Shown here: one piece after another, positions 6,752 through 16,563 of the stretch
How the letters are laid out: the number at the start of each line of letters is the position of its first letter
How positions within the stretch are numbered: position 1 is the first letter of the stretch
Assembly: GCA_009668925.1 (NCBI GenBank)
Contig: SBEK01000083.1
Coordinates: 1 to 16,840 of the forward strand
Direction of reading: 5' to 3'
Length of the DNA: 16,840 bases
Source of the DNA: Deltaproteobacteria bacterium
Lineage (GTDB): Bacteria; Desulfobacterota; Syntrophia; Syntrophales; Smithellaceae
The notes under the pieces: generated by a model
Seen by the model: the letters and a program-made list of their open reading frames with translations, nothing else
Database searches by the model: none
Told to the model about the DNA's origin: nothing
Program-made: the position numbers and the translations under genes

Positions 6752-7993
6752 ATGCAACTTCATTTTCTTCTCTTTATATTCTTTCTGGCGGCAACGGCTA
6801 TTGTCAGCTTCGTTTACGCGATCTGGCGGGGCCGCAACGATCAGCAGATCCTCCGCAGCATCATTCAGAGTTCTCCAATTCCGACCTTCGTCATCGACAC
6901 GGAGCACAAAATCCTGCACTGGAACAAGGCGCTGGAGGGACTTTCCGGCATCGAGGCCCGGCAGGTTCTGGACACGGACCAGCAGTGGCGGGCCTTCTAT
7001 GCCTCCCCGCGCTCCTGCATGGCGGACTTGATTCTGAATGACAAGATCGACGAAAATTCCACCTCCCTGTACACGGGTGAGGTCACGAAATCCAAGGTTC
7101 TCAAAAACGCCTACGAGGTCACCCAGTTTTTCCCCGAGTTGGGCGGAAAGGGAAAATGGTTCCGGATCACGTCGGCCTGCATCCGCGATTCGAGCGGCAA
7201 GACCTTCGGCGCCATGGAGACCCTGGAGGACATCACGGATCAGAAAACGGCCGAAGAAGAACTTCTCCAGCGGACGAAGCTCGAATCCCTGGGCACCTTT
7301 GCCGACGGCGTCGCCAAGGACTTCGACAGTCTGCTCACAGCCATTCTCCGCAACGTCTTTCTGGCAAAAATATCCGCCAATGAAGAAGATAAAATTCTTG
7401 AAAACGGCCTGGCGATTGCGGAGCGGGCCGGTCTGCAGGCCAAGGAACTGGCGCATCGGCTGATCACGTTCGCCCAGGGCGGGTATCCGGTGAAAAAAAT
7501 CGAACGCATTTGCGATCTGGTCAAGGAAACCGTCCAGAAAACGCTGGCCGGCTCCAACGTAACGTGCCGGCCGGTGATCTCTCCCGACCTGTGGCCCGTG
7601 GAAGTAGACGCGATGCAGATCAGACAGGTGATCGAAAACATCGTCACGAACGCCAAAGAAGCCATGCCCGACGGCGGCGTCATGGAAGTCATCGCCGAAA
7701 ACACGAGTACGGCAACCAATATCCGCGCTCTGGGCGAAGGCAACTACGTCCGGATCATCGTCAAGGACCGCGGCGTCGGCATCCCCCGGGAAAATCTCTC
7801 CAGAGTATTTGATCCTTATTTTACGACCAAGGAGAAAAAGGAACGCGGCGGCATAGGCCTGGGGCTGGCGATCTGCGATTCCATCATTAAATATCACAAC
7901 GGCCTGATCAGCATGGAATCGCTTCCCGGCGTCGGCACAACCATCTTTATTTACCTGCGCGCCATCCCCAACGGCGATCAGGCCAAATCATAA
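6752..7993 (+). CDS. Membrane PAS histidine-kinase-like protein lacking the phospho-acceptor His
   Basis: Protein of 413 residues. One membrane helix (about 4-24) is followed by a PAS domain (about 32-165: ILRSIIQSSPIPTFVIDTEH, then ILHWNKALEGLSG) and an H-box region, KLESLGTFADGVAKDF (176-191). In ordinary kinases of this type that segment reads ...GIAHDFNN; here Lys189 (codon AAG, 7316-7318) replaces the phosphorylated His. The ATP-binding domain is intact: N-box IENIVTNAKEAM (294-305, Asn300), G1 DRGVGIP (339-345), DPYFTTK (354-360) and G2 GGIGLGLAI (366-374). It may bind ATP and signal without autophosphorylation, or act with another kinase. No response regulator is adjacent. It is divergent from the cytochrome gene and convergent with the atp operon, 7 bp apart. 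The ribosome binding site is weak (GGGAAA). Confidence 0.85.
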   Translation: MQLHFLLFIFFLAATAIVSFVYAIWRGRNDQQILRSIIQSSPIPTFVIDTEHKILHWNKALEGLSGIEARQVLDTDQQWRAFYASPRSCMADLILNDKIDENSTSLYTGEVTKSKVLKNAYEVTQFFPELGGKGKWFRITSACIRDSSGKTFGAMETLEDITDQKTAEEELLQRTKLESLGTFADGVAKDFDSLLTAILRNVFLAKISANEEDKILENGLAIAERAGLQAKELAHRLITFAQGGYPVKKIERICDLVKETVQKTLAGSNVTCRPVISPDLWPVEVDAMQIRQVIENIVTNAKEAMPDGGVMEVIAENTSTATNIRALGEGNYVRIIVKDRGVGIPRENLSRVFDPYFTTKEKKERGGIGLGLAICDSIIKYHNGLISMESLPGVGTTIFIYLRAIPNGDQAKS

Positions 7994-8000
7994 GCGCCGG

Positions 8001-8219
8001 TCAGACGGCGAGTTCACGATCCTGCTTCACGGAATCCCGCAAATGTTCAATCGCGTGCAGACGCTCCTGAAACGTGGCGATGCCCAGAGCCGACTCCCGG
8101 GGATGAAGATTTTCAATCTCGGCAATCCGGTTTCTCAGCTGCAGAATAATCTCTTCCGCCAATCCCAAAAGCAAATCACGCTCGAAGTTTGTCATGAGCA
8201 AACACCACTGCCCTTCCAT
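8001..8219 (-). CDS. Small helical hypothetical protein at end of the atp gene cluster
   Basis: Short frame of 72 residues (64 if the internal ATG at 8195 is used), no family recognised. The sequence is an amphipathic helical pattern (LLLGLAEEIILQLRNRIAEI, then FQERLHAIEHLRDSVKQD), suggesting a coiled coil or helical hairpin. It starts 23 bp after the cytidylate-kinase-like gene on the same strand, so it is probably the last gene of the transcript. Neither candidate start has a strong ribosome binding site, which lowers confidence. It ends 7 bp from the convergent sensor gene. Confidence 0.5.
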   Translation of the reverse strand: MEGQWCLLMTNFERDLLLGLAEEIILQLRNRIAEIENLHPRESALGIATFQERLHAIEHLRDSVKQDRELAV

Positions 8220-8242
8220 TCAAAAGACGCCTGACGGATCTT

Positions 8243-9037
8243 TCACCCGCGCATGGCTCTCCATGAGAGAAACGCTTTTTTAACGGCCTCGGCCGCGCTT
8301 TCAATATCAACGTGCTGCGTATTCACCACCATATCGTAATGCTTCGAATCGTTAATGTCTTCATTGAAATATTTCTTCATGAAGCCGACCTGATATTCAT
8401 CATATTTGTGCACAAAGGCCAGTGCATCCGCTTGCGACAGTTGACGATCACGCATGACCTTCTCCACCCGCATGGCCTCGGGTCCAATAATACGCACACG
8501 AAACGATTTGTCTTTCAAAATGAAGCAGCCGCCGCGGCCGATAATGATGATATTGCCGTGCTCCGCATTCGTGTGCATCACCATCGACAAATGACGGATG
8601 TACTCATTGGGCCAGATGTGGCGCGCTTCAAAGAATGAACTGATCAGACTGTCTAATAGTGAGATGCTCTTTTCGTCCAGGGATTTAATCACCTTGTCGC
8701 TCATGTGCGCGCTTTCCGCGACTTTTTGGATGAGGTCGCTGCCGACAATATTCATCTGCAGCTCCGTGGCCAGAACTCTGGCGATCCTGCCGCCGCCGGC
8801 GCCCGTTTCGCTGGAGAGTGTGATGACGTGTCCCGGCTTCTCCTTCTTCTCTTTTTGCCAGCGCATGATCTGATCGTCAACGAGGATATCGACATCCTTT
8901 TCCTTGAGTTTGATATCCCGGGTATAGTCGGGGCAATTCACATCAAACAAGGCGTTGACCTTTACCCGATAACGTTTCGTGCAGTTTTCCCGCCACGCAC
9001 AGACAACGCAAATTCTCTTATCCGAACCTGTTGACAT
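8243..9037 (-). CDS. Cytidylate-kinase-like protein with N-terminal Cys cluster
   Basis: Protein of 264 residues, with a very good GGAGG site before the ATG. It starts 25 bp after atpG, so it is probably cotranscribed with the ATPase. Residues 8-40 carry four Cys (10, 13, 19, 35) in a CVVCAWRENC...NCPDYTRD context that may hold a metal or cluster. From about residue 70 it follows the cytidylate-kinase-like family (PF13189): VITLSSETGAGGGRIARVLA (71-90) is the glycine-rich nucleotide loop, which in this family lacks the classic Lys-Ser/Thr of the P-loop. DLIQKVAE, IIIIGRGGCFILKDK and RVRIIGPEAMRVEKVM follow. These proteins are poorly characterised. It is not the housekeeping Cmk, judging by the loop and the extension. 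A nucleotide-binding or regulatory role with the ATPase is inference. Confidence 0.78.
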   Translation of the reverse strand: MSTGSDKRICVVCAWRENCTKRYRVKVNALFDVNCPDYTRDIKLKEKDVDILVDDQIMRWQKEKKEKPGHVITLSSETGAGGGRIARVLATELQMNIVGSDLIQKVAESAHMSDKVIKSLDEKSISLLDSLISSFFEARHIWPNEYIRHLSMVMHTNAEHGNIIIIGRGGCFILKDKSFRVRIIGPEAMRVEKVMRDRQLSQADALAFVHKYDEYQVGFMKKYFNEDINDSKHYDMVVNTQHVDIESAAEAVKKAFLSWRAMRG

Positions 9038-9062
9038 AGCCGGTCCTCCTTTCTCAAGAACG

Positions 9063-9953
9063 CTATGATGCCTCTTCCTGCATTGCTTCGAAGCCGGCGA
9101 CGATATCGAGAAGCTCTTCGGTAATCGTCATCTGACGCGTTCGGTGGAACTGCACGTGCAGATCCTGCAGCTGTTCTTCAATGTTTTTCTCGGCGTTCTG
9201 CATGGACGCCAGGCGGCTGGCATTTTCACTGGCCAGCGACTCGGCAAACGCCCGGTAGAGCGACACGAAAAGATACTCCCGGATCAGCGACGAAAAGATT
9301 TGATCGCCGTCCATCCGGAAAATCGGCAGGGATTTGGAATCCCATTTCTTTTTGGCAATCTCTTTGAGCCATTCCCGGTTCACCGGCAGCAGCTGCACCT
9401 GGTGGGGATGATAGGTGGCGCCGCTTTCATATTTGTTGTAAAACAGAAAAAAGTGATCAACGTTTTGACGGAAATGCCACTCATCGATGATCATGATGAT
9501 TTCCTGAACCAGCGGCGTGATCCCCGCCGTGGAACCGGGCGTCGGCAATAACTCATCCACCGTTTGGCCGGCGTCTTCCACATAGTCGGCGACGCGCGCG
9601 CCGACGGACAGCACTTTTCGGTTTTCCTTCTTGATGCCCGCGCTTTTGGCGTAATCCAGCATGAAGACGGAAATCTGTTCGTTCAGTTGTCCGCACAAGC
9701 CCTGGTCCGAACCGAAAACGATCACGCCCATGCGCTTCATCGCCGCGGTCTTGCGCTCGAGCATGGCGCCCATTCTCTCCTTGAGCACGATCTGCAGACC
9801 CATCTCGACGGCCCGGTTGTAATCGCGCAGGGAATCCACCGCCTTCTGGTATTGACGGATGCTCACCGCCGCCAGCGCCTTCATCGTCTTCACGACCGAC
9901 AAAAGATCACCGGCGCTTTTCATCCTCCGCTTCAGGGACTCAGTTGTTTGCAT
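9063..9953 (-). CDS. atpG: N-ATPase gamma subunit (central stalk)
   Basis: Rotor shaft of the N1 headpiece, 296 residues from the ATG at 9953, preceded by GAGG seven bases away; a TTG start at 9983 is less likely. Both terminal helices of gamma are clear: N-terminal [23 protein letters not shown], and C-terminal [16 protein letters not shown] with [18 protein letters not shown]. The central segment [19 protein letters not shown] matches the conserved SDRGLCGG-type motif. The gene overlaps the end of atpA by 14 bases, indicating translational coupling, and is the last ATPase gene of the operon. Its divergence from housekeeping gamma subunits fits the N-type family. Confidence 0.92.
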   Translation of the reverse strand: MQTTESLKRRMKSAGDLLSVVKTMKALAAVSIRQYQKAVDSLRDYNRAVEMGLQIVLKERMGAMLERKTAAMKRMGVIVFGSDQGLCGQLNEQISVFMLDYAKSAGIKKENRKVLSVGARVADYVEDAGQTVDELLPTPGSTAGITPLVQEIIMIIDEWHFRQNVDHFFLFYNKYESGATYHPHQVQLLPVNREWLKEIAKKKWDSKSLPIFRMDGDQIFSSLIREYLFVSLYRAFAESLASENASRLASMQNAEKNIEEQLQDLHVQFHRTRQMTITEELLDIVAGFEAMQEEAS

Positions 9954-11508
9954 TGGCGTCCTCAACTTCTTCAAAAGGTGCAATCGCCGGTTTGATTTTA
10001 TTCATGATGCTGTCGCGGTCCGCCATTTCCAGCTTCTTGCCCGCTTCGATCCGTCCGCACAATTCGGGCAGATGTTCGTTGACGGCGGCCAGCAGGTGTG
10101 TTTCCACCTCCCGGACTTTTTCCGTCGGAACACAGTCCAGCGCGCCGCCGGTCACCGACAGGAGGGAAGCGATTTGTTCAGACGCCCGAAGCGGTTTGTA
10201 CTGCCCCTGTTTCAGAATTTCGCGGACGCGCCAGCCGCGCTCCAGCGTCCTTCGCGTAGAATCATCCAGTCTCGTCCCGAAACGGGAGAAGGATTCCAGC
10301 TCTTCAAACTGCGAGTAGGAGAGCCGGAGGTCTCCCGCCACGGACCGGTAAGCGGGCAGCTGTGTCTTGCCGCCCACCCGGGAAACGGATTTTCCGACAT
10401 CCACCGCCGGCAGAATGCCTTTGCTGAAAAGAACCGGCGAGAGATAAATCTGTCCGTCTGTGATGGAAATCAGGTTCGTCGGAATGTACGATGACATGTC
10501 CTGCGCTTCCGTTTCCGTAATCGGCAATGACGTCAACGATCCGCCGCCCAATTCCGGCTTCATATGTGTGGAGCGCTCCAGCAACCGGGAGTGAATGTAA
10601 AATATATCGCCCGGAAAAGCTTCGCGGCCCGGCGGGCGTCGCAGTAGCAGCGATACTTCGCGGTAGGCCCGGGCATGCGACGTGAGATCGTCATAGACAA
10701 TCAGAACGTCCCGGCCCTGCTCGACGAAATATTCCCCCATGCTGGTGGCCGCATAAGGCGCGATAAATTGCAGCCCCGGCGTGTCTTCACCGGTGGCCAC
10801 CACCACGATGCATGATCCCATCACGCCGTGATCCCGTAAATCGGCAATCACCTTGGCCACATCAGCGCTTTTTTTGCCGGTGGCGCAATAAATGGAAATA
10901 ATGCCGGTGTCCTTCTGGTTGATGATCGTATCCACGGCAATGGCTGTTTTGCCGGTCATTCTGTCGCCGAGAATCAATTCGCGCTGCCCGCGCCCGACGG
11001 GAATGAGCGCATCGATCACCTTGATACCCGTCTGCAGCGGAACAACGACCGGGGCGCGGTCCATCACCGCGGGTGCAGGTCGCTCCACAGGCAGGCGCAT
11101 GACGGTATTCACTTCGCCCAGGCCGTCGAGGGGCCGTCCGATCGGATCGACCACCCGTCCCAGGAGCGCGTCTCCCACCGGCACATCGAGCACGCGCTTG
11201 GTGCGCTGCACTTCCGCCCCCACCTGCAGATTTTCACTGGGGTCCAGCATCACGACCCCGATTTCTTTCGGGTCGATGTTGAAGACCAGCCCCATGTAGT
11301 TTCCGGCAAAGCGGACCAGTTCCTCAGCGCGGATATGCGGCAGCCCGCTGACCCGCGCAATATCCCGTCCGACAAACTCCACCTGGCCGACCTCCAGTTG
11401 GCGGAGCTCCGCATTCTGCCCATCCAGGACTTTATCCATCGTATCAAATGTATCATCCAGAAAAGTCTTCAGTTCCTGGCTTTCCAGTTTGTTCGCCTCT
11501 GAATTCAT
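9940..11508 (-). CDS. atpA: N-ATPase alpha subunit
   Basis: Non-catalytic nucleotide-binding subunit of the headpiece, 522 residues. The Walker A loop GDRMTGKT (181-188) has Met where GDRQTGKT is common. [35 protein letters not shown] is the conserved Walker B and [16 protein letters not shown] region. [19 protein letters not shown] is the N-terminal beta-barrel. Helical residues 1-35 precede the barrel and would contact the peripheral stalk. AGGAGG precedes the ATG. In this operon alpha follows b and precedes gamma, with beta far upstream, which is the N-type order rather than the F-type atpAGDC order. A structured repeat lies just upstream, between it and atpF. Confidence 0.95.
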   Translation of the reverse strand: MNSEANKLESQELKTFLDDTFDTMDKVLDGQNAELRQLEVGQVEFVGRDIARVSGLPHIRAEELVRFAGNYMGLVFNIDPKEIGVVMLDPSENLQVGAEVQRTKRVLDVPVGDALLGRVVDPIGRPLDGLGEVNTVMRLPVERPAPAVMDRAPVVVPLQTGIKVIDALIPVGRGQRELILGDRMTGKTAIAVDTIINQKDTGIISIYCATGKKSADVAKVIADLRDHGVMGSCIVVVATGEDTPGLQFIAPYAATSMGEYFVEQGRDVLIVYDDLTSHARAYREVSLLLRRPPGREAFPGDIFYIHSRLLERSTHMKPELGGGSLTSLPITETEAQDMSSYIPTNLISITDGQIYLSPVLFSKGILPAVDVGKSVSRVGGKTQLPAYRSVAGDLRLSYSQFEELESFSRFGTRLDDSTRRTLERGWRVREILKQGQYKPLRASEQIASLLSVTGGALDCVPTEKVREVETHLLAAVNEHLPELCGRIEAGKKLEMADRDSIMNKIKPAIAPFEEVEDANANN

Positions 11509-11539
11509 TCCAAGCCTCCTGTGCTAGGCTGTAGTCTTT

Positions 11540-11589
11540 TAGACTGTAGGCTGTTAGGGCAAGCTGTTTGGCTAATAGCCTACAGTCTA
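11540..11589. repeat. Heptad-repeat hairpin between atpF and atpA
   Basis: An 18-bp arm TAGACTGTAGGCTGTTAG (11540-11557) and its near-exact complement (11572-11589, one G-T wobble) enclose a 14-base loop. The surrounding sequence (about 11526-11608) is built from variants of the seven-base unit GACTGTA/GGCTGTA in both orientations. It fills the gap between the atpF stop and the atpA ribosome binding site and must be transcribed with the operon. Confidence 0.7.
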
Positions 11590-11608
11590 CAGTCTATTAG
11601 CCTGTCTT

Positions 11609-12379
11609 CTACGCCGCATGCGCTTCTTTCTGGAGGGTTTCCGTCAAGTTCTCCACAAGCGTCTCCAGATATTCGTTAAGGCTCCAGGCGATTTTATGCC
11701 CGTTCACCCTGAGTTCAATGCCCGACACGATATCGGGTTCACGCGTATAGCGGATCGTAAACCCATTGGTGATCTGCTTTTTCAGGATCTCCTCGATCTC
11801 GGCCTGCCTCGGAGCCGGAATGCCGAAAGCGCTCTGTATGGTCACCCGATTGCCTCCTCCTCTGATGGCCTGGCGCATCTGAACGCTTTTTTCCGCATCG
11901 AGCGCCTGGATCCGGCGGAGAAACTCATCGACGATTCTCTCTTCCAGATCGGCGTCCGCGAGGTCGGACAGAGCCTTGCGCGCCGTGGCATACAGCTGTT
12001 TGGCCGCCCGCTGACGCAAATCGTAAAAGAAAGCGTCCTGCTCGCGGGTCAACATGTCCTGCCAGCGCGCTTTAACCTGTTCGACTTCCACGCGGACTTT
12101 GTCCATCAGTTCTTTGCGCTTGGCGTCGGCGGCCATCGTCGCCTCGTTGAGCATGATTTCTTTCTTTTCGTTGAGCATCTGGTTGCGTTTTTCATAAAGC
12201 TCGGCCGCCTCATTGGCTTTGGCTTTCAACTCATCGGCCTCGGCGAAACGCGCCGCGATTTTTGCTTCACGGTCATCCATCGCCTTGATGATCCGCCCGT
12301 AAAGAAAGCGCTTCAGCAGGTACATCAGCAGGAGGAAGTTAAAGATCTGCGCTAAAAAAACAAACCAGTCGATATGCAT
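11609..12379 (-). CDS. atpF: N-ATPase b subunit (long form, peripheral stalk)
   Basis: Peripheral stalk protein of 256 residues. One N-terminal membrane helix (FVFLAQIFNFLLLMYLLKRF, 6-25) with the LMYLLKRFLYGRIIKAMDDRE pattern of b subunits is followed by a long charged helix (about 30-150). A folded C-terminal part (about 155-250) includes GIPAPRQAEIEEILKKQI and TREPDIVSGIELRVNG, resembling the region that delta supplies in F-type enzymes. The gene is longer than typical b subunits (about 156 residues in E. coli). No atpH (delta) gene occurs in the operon, so this extension probably takes over delta's role, as in known N-ATPases. GAGGGGG precedes the ATG, 12 bp after atpE. Confidence 0.92.
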   Translation of the reverse strand: MHIDWFVFLAQIFNFLLLMYLLKRFLYGRIIKAMDDREAKIAARFAEADELKAKANEAAELYEKRNQMLNEKKEIMLNEATMAADAKRKELMDKVRVEVEQVKARWQDMLTREQDAFFYDLRQRAAKQLYATARKALSDLADADLEERIVDEFLRRIQALDAEKSVQMRQAIRGGGNRVTIQSAFGIPAPRQAEIEEILKKQITNGFTIRYTREPDIVSGIELRVNGHKIAWSLNEYLETLVENLTETLQKEAHAA

Positions 12380-12391
12380 GGATTATCCCCC

Positions 12392-12658
12392 TCACTTGAT
12401 AATGAAACCCCAGAACGGATTGGCGAAGATCAGAATCATGGAAATAACGAAGCAGTAAATGGCGATGGATTCAATCATGGCCAGTCCCACAAACAGCGTT
12501 CTGGTCAGAGAATTCCTCTCATCCGGCTGCTGGGCGATTGCCGCCAGCGCCTGGGAGATTGCCTGCCCCATCCCCAGCCCGGGACCGATTGAACCAATGG
12601 CCATTGCCAAACCCGCACCGAAAATCGATGCCATTGCGACGAGACTGATGCTGTCCAT
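12392..12658 (-). CDS. atpE: N-ATPase c subunit (rotor ring)
   Basis: Two-helix rotor protein of 88 residues. Helix 1 carries GAGLAMAIGSIGPGLGMGQA (14-33), the loop is ARQP-like (AQQPDE, 42-47), and helix 2 contains VGLAMIESIAIYCFVISMIL with the ion-carrying Glu63, then Ser64 and Tyr68. By alignment with the Ilyobacter Na+ ring, its Gln32 position is Met30 here (codon 12569-12571); in remembered N-type sequences a Gln or Glu is common there. Glu63, Ser64 and Tyr68 match the remaining Na+ ligands. The missing helix-1 polar ligand weakens a Na+ assignment and allows an H+ one. Very strong AAAGGAGGAG ribosome binding site, as usual for this multicopy subunit. Confidence 0.95.
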   Translation of the reverse strand: MDSISLVAMASIFGAGLAMAIGSIGPGLGMGQAISQALAAIAQQPDERNSLTRTLFVGLAMIESIAIYCFVISMILIFANPFWGFIIK

Positions 12659-12686
12659 AAATACTCCTCCTTTATAAAATTGTTTT

Positions 12687-13415
12687 TTAAGCGCTCACGC
12701 CCTCTTGTTTCGTCTGTGGATGATGAACTTCGTCTTCAGCGGAAAGCGCCGAAGCGATATAGACCATGGAAAGGATCGCAAAAATATAGGCCTGAATCAC
12801 CCCGATGAGCAGCCCCAGAATCTGCATGACCACCGGGAACAGGAAAGGTGTCACCGCGAGCAGAATGCCGACAACCTTTTCATGACTCATAATGTTGCCG
12901 AAAAGACGAACGGTAAGAGCCAGTGTTCTGGACAATTCCCCCATGACGTGGAAGGGAAAGAAGATGAAGTTGGGCTGAAAATATTCCCGCACATAATGGA
13001 AAAGGCCGTTGCGCGATATGCCGTAGAACGGAACGGCAATAAACACGCAGGATGCGAGCGCCGCCGTGGTCGTCATGGACGATGTCGGCGCGACAAACCC
13101 CGGGACAATCACCAGAACGTTGGATACGCAGATAAACAAAAAGAGCGTCCCGACCAGAGGAATATATTTATCCGCCCCCCTCTTCGTCATCTCACCGATT
13201 TCGCCCCGGATAATGGAGATGATCACTTCCAGAAAATGCTGCCAGCGCGACACATTCATTTCCGAAGACAGATTGCGCGTCACAAACCAGGAACCGACGA
13301 CCAGGATGGCCATCACCAGCCACGTATAAAGAATGGTTGCATTGATGGTGATGAAACTCCAGCTCCAGATGATCACCTGATCGGGACTGATCTGATTGAG
13401 GGATACAATCTCCAT
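12687..13415 (-). CDS. atpB: N-ATPase a subunit (ion channel)
   Basis: Integral membrane stator of 242 residues with about five or six membrane helices. The essential Arg is Arg170, in LALTVRLFGNIMSHEKVVGI (165-184), matching the RLFGN signature of all a subunits (E. coli Arg210). The final helices hold QILGLLIGVIQAYIFAILSMVYI, with Gln208 at the position paired to the ion path (by analogy with E. coli Gln252). The C-terminus is short and hydrophilic. AAGGAG lies six bases before the ATG. It precedes atpE, with 28 bp between the genes, and follows atpR. The half-channels formed with the c ring define the transported ion, which the sequence alone does not settle. Confidence 0.94.
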   Translation of the reverse strand: MEIVSLNQISPDQVIIWSWSFITINATILYTWLVMAILVVGSWFVTRNLSSEMNVSRWQHFLEVIISIIRGEIGEMTKRGADKYIPLVGTLFLFICVSNVLVIVPGFVAPTSSMTTTAALASCVFIAVPFYGISRNGLFHYVREYFQPNFIFFPFHVMGELSRTLALTVRLFGNIMSHEKVVGILLAVTPFLFPVVMQILGLLIGVIQAYIFAILSMVYIASALSAEDEVHHPQTKQEGVSA

Positions 13416-13455
13416 AGCGACTCCTTGAACGGATGCAAAAATGATGCGCTGATTT

Positions 13456-13755
13456 TTATGAGCGCGCCGCTTGGGCCGTATTTTGCGGCCCCAGGCGGTA
13501 AGTCAGAATCTTCCTCATCACGACAAAACCCAGCAGAGCCAAAGCCAATCGCTCCCAATGGCCCCCCATGATAAAATAAAACCCTGTTGTCAACACAGCC
13601 ATCCGTAAACCGAGACTCCCCAGCATCAGCTTCACGGGGCTTGCCGCGCAGGAAAGGCGGCGCACGGTCTCCCACAGCGCAGCGAAATAAAATGCCCCGA
13701 GAATCAGCCCGGCGGCAAAAGCCGCCGCCAAAATCATCATGTTGGACAGCGTCAT
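13456..13755 (-). CDS. atpR: N-ATPase accessory membrane protein AtpR
   Basis: Membrane protein of 99 residues with three predicted helices (about 7-28, 44-63, 68-85). Arg51 lies within helix 2 (SLGLRMAVLTTGFYF); a basic residue buried in AtpR has been proposed in the N-ATPase literature to contact the c subunit carboxylate during ring assembly. It starts one base after the atpQ stop, with GAGGAAG upstream, so the two are translationally linked. Together with atpQ it distinguishes the N-type operon from F-type operons. Identity rests on position, length and topology; sequence conservation in AtpR is low. Confidence 0.85.
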   Translation of the reverse strand: MTLSNMMILAAAFAAGLILGAFYFAALWETVRRLSCAASPVKLMLGSLGLRMAVLTTGFYFIMGGHWERLALALLGFVVMRKILTYRLGPQNTAQAARS

Positions 13756-13756
13756 C

Positions 13757-14089
13757 TTATTCTTCCTCGATAATCTTGCTGCGGACTTTTCTCACCCAGT
13801 AGGCCGCATTGATGCAGCCGACAACCACCCCCGCAACGAGTCCCATGAGCGCCCAGGAATACTGACTGGGCCAGGTGCGGTCGATCCACAGCCCGAGCGC
13901 CACGCCGATCAGCGTCGGAATGGCCACCGCCCAGCCGACAATGCCGAACATGCCCAGGCCGAACCAGACGGTTTCGTCCTTATGACGGAGTCCCTTCTGG
14001 CGCAGCGCTTCTTTTCTGGCAACCTGTTCGGTGAAGTGATCCGCCATCTTTTTCCGGCGTTTGCCGTTTGTGCGTCGTATTTCAACCAT
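13757..14089 (-). CDS. atpQ: N-ATPase accessory membrane protein AtpQ (AtpI-related)
   Basis: Protein of 110 residues with a basic N-terminus and two membrane helices: FGLGMFGIVGWAVAIPTLIG (43-62) and SWALMGLVAGVVVGCINAAYW (78-98). The G-x-x-L-G-x-x-I-D segment (GVALGLWIDR, 62-71) between them is typical of AtpI-like proteins, thought to assist c-ring assembly or Mg2+ supply. AGG precedes the ATG at 14089 by about 8 bases, supporting this start, although Met15 is also possible. It is the first gene after the two repeats that separate it from atpC, and starts the tightly packed QRBEFAG block. Confidence 0.85.
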   Translation of the reverse strand: MVEIRRTNGKRRKKMADHFTEQVARKEALRQKGLRHKDETVWFGLGMFGIVGWAVAIPTLIGVALGLWIDRTWPSQYSWALMGLVAGVVVGCINAAYWVRKVRSKIIEEE

Positions 14090-14128
14090 CTTCAGAACCT
14101 CGTTTTATGTTCGACGTTTGAACTGTAC

Positions 14129-14148
14129 GGAACGGTCGCGACCGTTCC
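14129..14148. repeat. 20-bp perfect palindrome upstream of atpQ
   Basis: GGAACGGTCG and its exact complement CGACCGTTCC abut without spacer. Outer arms GTTCGACGT (14109-14117) and ACGTTGAAC (14151-14159) extend the symmetry with one mismatch. The unit lies 40 bp before the atpQ ATG, inside the transcribed operon. REP-like unit or regulator site; no evidence chooses between them. Confidence 0.65.
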
Positions 14149-14170
14149 CCACGTTGAACCATGCACCTGT

Positions 14171-14293
14171 ACTGTGCGTTAAAATGTCCGGTTGCAAGGC
14201 TTGCAAGCCCTTCGATGTGAGGCGTATCCTTGAATACGCCGCAACGAGAAAGGGCGCCTAAGTCACGCAGCAGACGGGCGTTTTAACACGCAG

Positions 14294-14294
<1 letters not shown>
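14171..14294. repeat. Structured ~124-bp repeat element with imperfect terminal inverted repeats
   Basis: The left end ACTGTGCGTTAAAATGTCC (14171-14189) matches the complement of the right end (14276-14294) at 15 of 19 positions, and all four differences are transitions. Inside are a perfect 7-bp hairpin with arms GGCGTAT and ATACGCC (14221-14240) and TTGCAAGGCTTGCAA (14192-14206). The right end reaches the atpC stop codon. It encodes no protein of its own and looks like a MITE or other dispersed non-autonomous element; copy number elsewhere is unknown. Confidence 0.65.
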
Positions 14295-16521
<2,227 letters not shown>

Positions 16522-16563
16522 ATGCCTTCTCCCTTCTGCGATAATAGCCGGCCAAACCGGTTG

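Noticed and set aside
6647..7897. Long minus-strand open frame (416 codons)
   Set aside because: Antisense shadow of the PAS/kinase-like gene, which has clear domain motifs on the plus strand.
7995..8010. CGCCG/CGGCG hairpin as a terminator for the convergent genes
   Set aside because: Only a 5-bp stem with no T-run; too weak to call.
11526..11608. Possible CRISPR-like array between atpF and atpA
   Set aside because: Units are 7 bases in both orientations with no spacers, and no cas genes are present; it is a heptad-repeat hairpin.
14061..14261. Plus-strand frame of 66 codons over the atpC-atpQ gap
   Set aside because: It translates the palindrome and MITE-like element antisense to the operon; best explained as repeat sequence.
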